DNA from: Desulfobacterales bacterium
Lineage (GTDB): Bacteria > Desulfobacterota > Desulfobacteria > Desulfobacterales > SURF-7
Reading direction: 5' to 3'
Assembly: GCA_018693105.1 (NCBI GenBank)
Contig: JABHLN010000007.1
Location: 1 to 59,274, forward strand
Length of the DNA stretch: 59,274 nt
A model generated the notes under the pieces. It was given only the letters and a program-made list of their open reading frames with translations. It made no database searches and was not told the DNA's origin. Position 1 is the stretch's first letter; the number at the start of each line of letters is the position of its first letter. The translations under genes were made by a program, and so were the position numbers. Below are positions 52,347-59,274 of the stretch, piece by piece.

Positions 52347-53240
52347 TTAAAGTAAATGCTTCTCAAGAAAATCTGCTTCTATTTTTGAAAACTCCTGGAA
52401 TTTTTCTCCTACATATGGTTCAAAATGATTGCAATTAATATGAACATAGGTACAGTTTTCAATTTTCGAAGCCATCCTTTCAACGTGATCTAAAGGTATC
52501 AAAGAATCATCGTCTGCAGCGATAAGAAGAGTAGGACACTTTACTTTGTCTGCATAATCAATAGGCTTGTATGAACCAATGGAAAAAAACACTCTTGCCG
52601 GACACTTATTTTCCCACTTAGAGTCTTCTGGAACAATAGCCATATAACCCGGTAAGGATTCAGGTGTTGTCATCAGCCCAAAAGAACCGGGCTCACCAAG
52701 AACCGGTATATAATATGGTTTTCTACCGGTCCACTTTCTTATCAAGTCGCGAACAGCTGAATAAAGGCTCTTTATTATAAAACCAATTTCCGGTTTTTCC
52801 TCAGGTGTTAAACCTACAAACGGTACCTGGGATACAACAGCTGTAATCCCTTTTACCTGAGCTGCTGTTGCAATAACATGACCGCCACTGAAAGATGACC
52901 CCCAGATAGCGATTTTATCTTTATTTATGCCGTCAAGAGAGCGCACATGTGTTACTGCCGCTTCCCAGTCATCAAGTTGATTCATGTGGTCAACCAATTG
53001 CCTCGGCTCCCCGTCACTACTCCCAAAACACCTGTAATCAAAAAGGAAAGCCGCAACACCTCTTTCGATGAATTTCTCTGCAAACGCAGGCAGCCTGAAA
53101 GTTTTTTCCGCTGCGAATCCATGTGCCATTACAACAACCGGAGGGTTGGTACTACCTTCAGGTTTATATAGCCACCCACCACACCTAACACCGTTACTCA
53201 TAAAATCGGAATCTGATCTGGTAAAGTTTAATTCCTCCAT
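52347..53240 (-). CDS. Alpha/beta hydrolase
   Basis: A 297-residue serine hydrolase with VVVMAHGFAAEKTFRLP near residue 34 (oxyanion-hole region), FDYRCFGSSDGEPRQ near residue 67, the nucleophile serine in IWGSSFSGGHVIA near residue 110, a likely acid in LIAADDDSLIP near residue 250, and a histidine in HINCNHFEPY near the end. No signal peptide is seen, so it is cytoplasmic. The substrate is unknown. It lies between a PilZ regulator and an alcohol dehydrogenase on the minus strand. Confidence 0.88.
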   Translation of the reverse strand: MEELNFTRSDSDFMSNGVRCGGWLYKPEGSTNPPVVVMAHGFAAEKTFRLPAFAEKFIERGVAAFLFDYRCFGSSDGEPRQLVDHMNQLDDWEAAVTHVRSLDGINKDKIAIWGSSFSGGHVIATAAQVKGITAVVSQVPFVGLTPEEKPEIGFIIKSLYSAVRDLIRKWTGRKPYYIPVLGEPGSFGLMTTPESLPGYMAIVPEDSKWENKCPARVFFSIGSYKPIDYADKVKCPTLLIAADDDSLIPLDHVERMASKIENCTYVHINCNHFEPYVGEKFQEFSKIEADFLEKHLL

Positions 53241-53305
53241 GACAATGTACCTATTCCTTTAATTTTTAATTTACATTCATAACGAATTATAAAAAGCAGG
53301 GTAAG

Positions 53306-54001
53306 TTAAAATAATTCTGTATCTTTATCCGCTTTTTCTACTTCTTCCTTTAGCCTCTGATGATCCTCTTCACTGATTTGAACAAATTTTACACCCATTC
53401 CTGTTGATCTTAAAGTCGGGTCATCTATTTCAGTTCGGCTCCAGGCAACTTCACACTCTATTACCAAGGGATCAGAGTCTTCAGGCAATTGCATCTTCAG
53501 AGTAAATACTTCTCCTTGAAGAAAAGGCTTTGGTGTTTTGATCAAAAGACCCACATCACTTAAATTGCCGGAATATGCTTTTACCAGGCTCTCATTATCT
53601 TCAAATGTAATGCTAAGAGATTTAGTAACCCTTCGAGATTTTCTGCCAAAATTTGCATTTTCCGATGTTTTCTTAAGTCTTAATGCAATGCTTTTTAAAA
53701 TAAACTGAAAACCGGTACTCAACCCATTGAATTCCTCAGTAATACCTGATATATCAATAATGCCAACACTTAAATCACCAATAGCACTAGCGGTTGCTGA
53801 TCTGGAAGATTTTGTCAGGAAGCCGAGTTCACCGAAAACATCTCCTTTCATAAGAACTTCAATCTGGACCTTCTGCCCGCCTATCTTCTTGGATATTTCT
53901 ACTTTGCCGGAATAAATTACATAAACAGCTTCTCCAACACTTCCTTCTTCAAAAACTAACTGTCCATCAAGATAGCTTTCCTTTGAAGTTACTTTAAACA
54001 T
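53306..54001 (-). CDS. Cyclic-nucleotide-binding plus PilZ domain protein
   Basis: A 231-residue regulator. Residues 1-110 form a CRP-like cyclic-nucleotide-binding domain (GQLVFEEGSVGEAVYVIYSG, GDVFGELGFLTKSSRSATA). Residues 120-215 form a PilZ domain with the c-di-GMP motif RKSRR and then NLSDVGLLI (pattern RxxxR and [D/N]xSxxG). There is no DNA-binding helix-turn-helix, so it may act by protein contact, joining two second-messenger inputs. Gene partners are not obvious. Confidence 0.88.
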   Translation of the reverse strand: MFKVTSKESYLDGQLVFEEGSVGEAVYVIYSGKVEISKKIGGQKVQIEVLMKGDVFGELGFLTKSSRSATASAIGDLSVGIIDISGITEEFNGLSTGFQFILKSIALRLKKTSENANFGRKSRRVTKSLSITFEDNESLVKAYSGNLSDVGLLIKTPKPFLQGEVFTLKMQLPEDSDPLVIECEVAWSRTEIDDPTLRSTGMGVKFVQISEEDHQRLKEEVEKADKDTELF

Positions 54002-54268
54002 TTCATAGTCTCCATCATCATTGTTTTTGATATCGGTTCTACAGACATTACTGAATTTATAGCAAAAAAAACGGATTGTTTGTCAGACCCATCTTGAAAA
54101 TACCGATTGAGTTCTATTACCAGCTGCCATATTGGTTTTTCCTGCCACGCCATGGCTTAATCATTATGTAAAGCCTTTAAGGGCTGTCGTGCGGAGTTTA
54201 TATAGACCTCTGCTTTCGCTTGATTTCCTTAATATGACGTATAATTGTTAATCAGTGTATTGAAAATT

Positions 54269-54317
54269 AATTAGTGCCCGTAAGTGGAAAACATTGATTT
54301 GAAGACGGGCACTAATT
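54269..54317 (+). terminator. Isolated long hairpin followed by T-rich tract
   Basis: AATTAGTGCCCGT (54269-54281) is the exact reverse complement of ACGGGCACTAATT (54305-54317) with a 23-base loop, followed by TTATTTTTTATAATT. It lies in the 555-base gap between a minus-strand gene and a plus-strand gene, so no gene ends into it. It could end a short unannotated transcript. The rest of 54002-54556 shows nothing I can support. Confidence 0.55.
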
Positions 54318-54556
54318 TTATTTTTTATAATTTAAATAGATCTTCATGTCAAATAAGAAACAATTAAAATAAAAGTTGCTTTATCATAATGAATAAGTAA
54401 AATATTGATGTTCGGTTATTCAATTTTCATATACAAATAATCATTTTTTTGTCCCGTCATGTTCTAATTAATCTATCTCACTTTTATGGGATTGATTAAT
54501 GAATTAACTTACCCACATTATTAATTGATAAATTTGCGAAAATATTAAGGTGCATT

Positions 54557-57500
54557 ATGAATAATTTTATACAAAAAATATATTTTCCGGCAATAATTAT
54601 AATTATTTGTCTAATTTGCCCATCATCTTCAGAATCAATTAATAAAAATGAAATCCCAAAGGATTTGTTAAAATGGGAATCGTGGGTTCTATACGGCATG
54701 GAAGAACGGCTTTGTCCTTCTGATTACAATGATGATGATAATATTCGCTGTACATGGCCTTCAAGGTTAAAACTTTTTGTCGAACCTCTAAAAGGACGTT
54801 TTGAACAGCAATGGCTTGTCTATGTGAAAAGCTGGATACCTCTACCGGGTGATACAGACATATGGCCTTCATCAGTGGAGCTGAATGGTAAAAAGATTCC
54901 CGTCATAAAACGCAGCGGTATTCCTTTCATCCATGTTTCTCCAGGTAAACATACTGTAAAAGGTGAATTTATGTGGAGTAGACTGCCTGAAATGATAAAA
55001 ATCCCCGGAGCAACCGGCCTGATAAATCTTTTTATTAACAACAATACCGTAGATTCTCCTATAATTGATCGTAGCGGTAGGTTATGGCTCCAGAAACAGA
55101 CCATGGAAAGCAAAAAGGAAGAGGATAAAATTGAAACATCGGTATTCCGTTTACTGGATGACAAAATACCAATGGAAGTGACAAGTTATATTCAGATTAA
55201 CATTTCAGGTCGTGCCAGGGAAATCAGCCTTGGTGATATTCTACTGAAAAATTCAATTCCAATGAGTCTTAAAAGCCCTCTACCTTCAAGAATAGGACCG
55301 GAAGGACAATTAATTGTTCAGACGCGCCCGGGTCGCTGGAAGATTCAAATAGTTTCCCGCTTTGAGGACCATATCTCTAAAATAGGGCCGGTTTCAGTTA
55401 AATATGGGGCTGAAATCTGGTCTTTCAAATCACAAAATCACCTCAGAATGGTAAAAATTAAAGGTGTGCAGTCTATTGATCCAGGCCAGACCAATATGCC
55501 GTCGGGTTGGAAACCATATCCTGCTTTTATTATCAAATCAGGCAATGAACTCACTTTCCATGAAACACGCCGGGGAAATCCTGACCCTGCTCCTGATAGT
55601 CTAAAAATACATAAAACATGGTGGCTCGATTTTGATGGCATGGGGTTTACAATACAAGATAAAATAACAGGCACCATGAGCCGTAATTGGAACCTGACAA
55701 TGAATCCCCCATGTAGTCTGGGAAGAGTCTCAATTGAAGGCAGGGATAGGCTTATTACCGCCCACGGTAAAGACAAAAAACCTGGTATTGAACTACGCAA
55801 GGGAGAGATTAATATTGTAGCTGATTCACGTTATGAAAAAATATCAGGTGATCTCCAGGCTGTTGGATGGGATCATGATTTTCAGTCTACCACAGGTATT
55901 CTTAACCTTCCTCCCGGTTGGCGTCTACTTGCTTCAAGCGGTATAGACTCACTCCCGGGGACATGGTTTCAGAAGTGGACCCTTCTTGATTTCTTTCTTG
56001 TACTTATTATCAGCATTGCAGTATTTAAAACCAGGAGTTGGAAACTTGGCATCACATCACTCATTACAATGATTCTTATTTATCATGAGCCCGGCTCTCC
56101 AAGGATTGTATTTCTACATATACTTGCATCACTGACCCTCTTTAATGTGCTGCCTGCGGGCTGGTTCAAAAAGATCACTGCTTCATGGTGTTTTTTTTCC
56201 ATTATTACACTGCTTGTTATTTCAATACCTTTCATGGTTCAACAGATAAGATACGGAATGTATCCCCAACTTGAGGAAACTATATCTTTAGGACAAAACC
56301 GGTATAAGTCAGATAAAATGCAAAAAGAAAGCCTTATTGAAGAAGTAAAAGAATCTCTCCCGCGAATGAGTACTGCCCCTATGATTGATAGTGATTCCGA
56401 CTATTCACAAACAAAAACGACGAAATATAAACAACGATATCTCGCATATTCCCCCAAAAAGCAGGCTGCTTTTACATATGACCCCAAGGCTCTCATACAA
56501 ACAGGTCCGGGAATTCCAACATGGAAATGGCGTTCCTATGAAATGAAATGGAACGGCCCTGTTGCCGGAAACCAGAAAATAAGATTCTGGCTACTCTCGC
56601 CTGCAACGAATCTTTTTCTCGGTTTTCTCCGAACTATGCTTCTTGCAATATTCATGTACGGACTTCTTTCACAACTAATAACAAAAAAAATGTTAAAACC
56701 TGTTGGTACCGCAACTATGACATTACTTTTTTGTTTATTACTTCAACCGGTAAATTTACAGGCTGAAAACAGCGTGTCTTCATATCCGCCATTAGAACTA
56801 CTTGAAGAACTTCAACAAAGGCTGCTGGAGAAACCGGATTGTTATCCCGACTGTGCGGACATCTTGAAAATGGATCTTGAAACAAAACCGGAAAACCTTC
56901 GTATACTTTTAAATATTCATGCAGCTATAAAGACGGCAATACCCTTACCGGTTTCTTCAAAATCATGGCTTCCACAGGAAATATACCTGGATAACCAGCC
57001 GATAAAAGGTATCTCAAAAGATAATACAGGTACTCTTTGGGTGCTTATACCGAAAGGTATACATTCAGTTGTACTTACAGGCGGCACAGATAATAAAAAC
57101 AGTATCAGCATCTCCCTGCCCCTTATACCTCATCATGCTTCCTTTGCAGGCACCGGGTGGAAAATTGACGGTATTCATGAAGACGGAAAAACTGAATCGG
57201 GCATCCAATTAAACAGAATTATTAAACACAATAAAAAGAATAATGAAATCAGAGAATCAGCACTACCCCCATTTTTTCATATAAAAAGGGTTCTCAACCT
57301 CGGCCTTGAATGGCAGGTTTTAACAACTATAACCCGTGTGACACCTCCAGGGACACCTTTAATTGTAACAATACCGCTTATTGATAACGAGTCAGTAACA
57401 ACCCCGGGCATTCATGTGAAAAACGGCATTGCTCATATTAATATGGATCATAATGGTATGTCAGCTTCATGGGTATCTATCCTTAAAACCGGCAATGAAA

Positions 57501-58651
57501 TAAAACTAAATGCCCCGGTATCGGTTCCCTGGACCGAAACCTGGATAATTGATGCAAGCCCCATATGGCATTGTGAACCTTCAGGACTGCCGGTAATACA
57601 CCATCAGGATAAAAAAGGGCACTGGCGGCCTGAATGGAGACCCTGGCCGGGAGAAAAGATAACAATAAAAGTAACCAGACCGGAAGCTATACCAGGTGAA
57701 ATAATTACCATGAATATGGCAAACCTCGTCTATACAATCGGTAAGCGTTTCAATAAAGCGGAACTGAATATGAAGATTCGCTCGAGCAAAGGAGGGCAGC
57801 ATGAGATCACTTTGCCTGAACACTCGGATTTACAGGTTGTAAAAATCAATAATAAAAGTCAACCGGTCAGACAGGAGAACCAGATTATAACTCTTCCCCT
57901 CCAACCAGGAAACCAGAATGTTTTTATAAAATGGCACCAGCCAACGAAATCTCTTTTTATGATACGTGGCCCGAAAATAAAAATCGGTAACAAGACTGTA
58001 AATACCAAAGTAACGTTTAAAATGCCTCAAGACCGTTGGATACTTGGAGTTAAAGGCCCCAAGCTCGGCCCTGCCGTCCTGTTCTGGAGTTATCTTTTTG
58101 TTGTAATTATTGCTGCAATAGCACTCGGGAAAACAACAATTACTCCTTTAAGAACATTTCAATGGCTGCTTCTTGGTTTAGGTCTTACACAGGTTGATAC
58201 TTTTATTGCTATCCTTATTATCGGTTGGCTGCTTGCATTGGGATTCAGAAAAGAGCATACACCTCCAGACAAATGGTTCCATTTTAATATAATACAGTTA
58301 ATACTGGCTATATGGACTATTGTAGCCATGATCGGTCTCTATCAGGCAATTGAAAAGGGGCTTCTCGGAAACCCTGACATGCAGATTGCAGGCAACCATT
58401 CAACAAGATATGTTCTAAACTGGACCCAGGACAGGATATCGTCAAATATGCCCCAACCGTATGTATTTTCCCTACATCATAAAATATACCAGTTACTAAT
58501 GCTCTCATGGGCATTGTGGCTTGCATTCTCTCTTTTGAAATGGCTCCGCTGGGGTTGGGAATCTTTTAGCGAAGGCGGCTTTTGGCGAAAACTTAAAAGA
58601 AAAAAGAAGAATAAATTACAGGATGAGCAATTGCAAGAAAGTACCGGATGA
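54557..58651 (+). CDS. Giant predicted membrane protein, 1364 residues, unrecognised family
   Basis: Signal-like hydrophobic N-terminus (residues 6-22), then a long Trp-rich extracytoplasmic region (about residues 25-465) predicted to be beta-rich. A membrane segment cluster follows near residues 470-560 with short loops, then a Lys/Gln-rich region, one or two further segments near 680-735, a second extracytoplasmic region (about 745-1175) resembling the first in composition, and five or so C-terminal membrane segments near 1178-1340. The tail is basic (LKRKKKNK). No enzyme motif is visible. Phrases such as LPGTWFQKW and the repeated soluble/membrane layout suggest internal duplication. AAGGTG precedes the ATG, and no operon partner is seen. 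Confidence 0.8.
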   Translation: MNNFIQKIYFPAIIIIICLICPSSSESINKNEIPKDLLKWESWVLYGMEERLCPSDYNDDDNIRCTWPSRLKLFVEPLKGRFEQQWLVYVKSWIPLPGDTDIWPSSVELNGKKIPVIKRSGIPFIHVSPGKHTVKGEFMWSRLPEMIKIPGATGLINLFINNNTVDSPIIDRSGRLWLQKQTMESKKEEDKIETSVFRLLDDKIPMEVTSYIQINISGRAREISLGDILLKNSIPMSLKSPLPSRIGPEGQLIVQTRPGRWKIQIVSRFEDHISKIGPVSVKYGAEIWSFKSQNHLRMVKIKGVQSIDPGQTNMPSGWKPYPAFIIKSGNELTFHETRRGNPDPAPDSLKIHKTWWLDFDGMGFTIQDKITGTMSRNWNLTMNPPCSLGRVSIEGRDRLITAHGKDKKPGIELRKGEINIVADSRYEKISGDLQAVGWDHDFQSTTGILNLPPGWRLLASSGIDSLPGTWFQKWTLLDFFLVLIISIAVFKTRSWKLGITSLITMILIYHEPGSPRIVFLHILASLTLFNVLPAGWFKKITASWCFFSIITLLVISIPFMVQQIRYGMYPQLEETISLGQNRYKSDKMQKESLIEEVKESLPRMSTAPMIDSDSDYSQTKTTKYKQRYLAYSPKKQAAFTYDPKALIQTGPGIPTWKWRSYEMKWNGPVAGNQKIRFWLLSPATNLFLGFLRTMLLAIFMYGLLSQLITKKMLKPVGTATMTLLFCLLLQPVNLQAENSVSSYPPLELLEELQQRLLEKPDCYPDCADILKMDLETKPENLRILLNIHAAIKTAIPLPVSSKSWLPQEIYLDNQPIKGISKDNTGTLWVLIPKGIHSVVLTGGTDNKNSISISLPLIPHHASFAGTGWKIDGIHEDGKTESGIQLNRIIKHNKKNNEIRESALPPFFHIKRVLNLGLEWQVLTTITRVTPPGTPLIVTIPLIDNESVTTPGIHVKNGIAHINMDHNGMSASWVSILKTGNEIKLNAPVSVPWTETWIIDASPIWHCEPSGLPVIHHQDKKGHWRPEWRPWPGEKITIKVTRPEAIPGEIITMNMANLVYTIGKRFNKAELNMKIRSSKGGQHEITLPEHSDLQVVKINNKSQPVRQENQIITLPLQPGNQNVFIKWHQPTKSLFMIRGPKIKIGNKTVNTKVTFKMPQDRWILGVKGPKLGPAVLFWSYLFVVIIAAIALGKTTITPLRTFQWLLLGLGLTQVDTFIAILIIGWLLALGFRKEHTPPDKWFHFNIIQLILAIWTIVAMIGLYQAIEKGLLGNPDMQIAGNHSTRYVLNWTQDRISSNMPQPYVFSLHHKIYQLLMLSWALWLAFSLLKWLRWGWESFSEGGFWRKLKRKKKNKLQDEQLQESTG

Positions 58652-58695
58652 AAAAAGCAAAGCATACATGTGCTTTATGAGGATTTTGGATCGAT
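58649..58695. repeat. Fragment of a family C element
   Basis: AAAAAGCAAAGCATACATGT and then ATGAGGATTTTGG align with the centre of the 20110 element. It begins on the TGA stop of the giant membrane protein gene, and both arms are otherwise missing. Confidence 0.5.
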
Positions 58696-58740
58696 AGATA
58701 ATACAGCCAAACGACGAATGGTGTAATTCTGAGATGGGTT

Positions 58741-59133
58741 TTAAAAAAAGTTGTCAGCTGAAGAACATTTGCCGGATTCTTCAATCATTCTGAAAATCTG
58801 ACTCGAAATTTTCTCATATGCACTATCAAGGCTCCTGCATTTGTCTTCTTTTATATATCCGCATTTTCCGGCAACATCTATCCATGCCTGGGATTCGCCG
58901 GTTTCTTTCTTCGCATCACTCAAACATTCGACAAAGGCAGCGGGTCTTCCTCTCACAACCCATGCCTCTGCAATTTTTAAGCAGACAGAATGATTTGAAC
59001 GACGCATCTGTTCTACTATGGATGCTCCTTCCTCTTCAGGAAAACCTTCTGTTAATCGATAAAGATCCCGGGCGACTTTGATTGCATCCTTAAATAACAC
59101 CAGATCTGTATAATTTTGAATTTTCCCAATCAT
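58741..59133 (-). CDS. Four-helix-bundle protein (S23/IVS-type)
   Basis: A 130-residue helical protein resembling the four-helix-bundle family first seen in 23S rRNA intervening sequences: YTDLVLFKDAIKVARDLYRL near the start, EGASIVEQMRRSNHSVCLKIAEAW near residue 40, FVECLSDAKKETGESQAWID near residue 67. Start ATG 59133 begins the family N-terminus; a longer frame to 59190 runs into repeat DNA. Relatives include the Avd protein of diversity-generating retroelements, but no reverse transcriptase is in the window. Confidence 0.83.
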   Translation of the reverse strand: MIGKIQNYTDLVLFKDAIKVARDLYRLTEGFPEEEGASIVEQMRRSNHSVCLKIAEAWVVRGRPAAFVECLSDAKKETGESQAWIDVAGKCGYIKEDKCRSLDSAYEKISSQIFRMIEESGKCSSADNFF

Positions 59134-59138
59134 GATAC

Positions 59139-59274
59139 TCTCGAAAAAATTACAATCGATGGCTAAGTAAAATTCTTCATTTCTGAACAAATACTATTTA
59201 GTGTCCATCCAGAAATGAGGATTTTTGTTCAAGATCAAGGCATGTGAAAAAAATAACCACAGGCATATGTTTGA
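59139..59274. repeat. Family A end fragment followed by a family D element cut by the window edge
   Basis: CGATGGCTAAGTAAAA (59157-59172) with its preceding bases is a family A terminus. TTTTTGTTCAAGATCAAGG, then TAACCACAGGCATATGTTTG (59211-59274) matches family D at 2113-2170. The element continues beyond the window. Confidence 0.6.

Noticed and set aside
1-59274. tRNA or rRNA genes
   Set aside because: No cloverleaf-like stretch with a T-loop GGTTCGAATCC pattern and no rRNA sequence was found in any gap. This was done by eye only.
58741-59274. Diversity-generating retroelement or retron
   Set aside because: Only a four-helix-bundle gene is seen; no reverse transcriptase, template repeat or msr/msd-like structure is in the window.

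Overview
The window looks like chromosomal DNA of a low-GC (I estimate high-30s percent) anaerobic member of the Desulfobacterota, probably Desulfobacterales. This placement is inferred from gene content: NiFe-hydrogenase maturation genes hypF, hypD and hypE, an ADP-forming acetyl-CoA synthetase, a ferredoxin-nitroreductase, a DUF362 protein, FolE2, and a citramalate route to isoleucine. It also rests on many dispersed palindromic elements of a kind I associate with this group. I found no rRNA, tRNA, CRISPR array, transposase or prophage.

Layout. 1-4.5 kb: hypF (cut by the window edge), hypD and hypE. 4.5-9.4 kb: an orphan FetB-like permease, tex, dtd and dacB. 9.5-17.6 kb: a long minus-strand run reading lon, tsaB, psd, pssA, leuB-like, greA, rpoZ, ttcA-like, folE2. 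17.8-21.9 kb: prepilin peptidase, both subunits of an ADP-forming acyl-CoA synthetase, and a ferredoxin-nitroreductase. 22.5-31.6 kb: a branched-chain amino-acid cluster (ilvD, ilvB, ilvH, ilvC, cimA, leuA) preceded by a leader peptide and attenuator, and closed by a strong terminator. 31.7-36.7 kb: minus-strand MBL-fold, DUF362 and pyrD genes, and an acyl-CoA ligase. 37-41 kb: nadE, and a GntR-trpB-trpA operon with 8-base gene overlaps. 41-47.5 kb: metallophosphoesterase, small hypothetical genes, gamma-carbonic-anhydrase-like and ABM-domain proteins, and an orphan TolC-type outer-membrane protein followed by what may be a deletion scar. 47.6-51.1 kb: umuC and umuD, then a divergent S24-type repressor with a perfect 15-base inverted-repeat operator and three very small genes, the last a 31-residue membrane peptide. 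51.2-59.3 kb: Zn-alcohol dehydrogenase, alpha/beta hydrolase, cNMP/PilZ regulator, a 1364-residue unrecognised membrane protein, and a four-helix-bundle protein.

The most striking non-coding content is a set of roughly 120-160 bp palindromic elements, grouped here as families A to D, in at least 15 full or partial copies. Families A and C share a central motif (GCATACATGTAGTATGT) although their arms differ. In family A the hairpin arms change in compensating pairs. Several copies have direct repeats of 7-11 bases at their ends, and several sit exactly on a stop codon. The best functional candidates for follow-up are the ilv attenuator, the repressor/small-gene cassette beside umuDC, and the palindromic element families.
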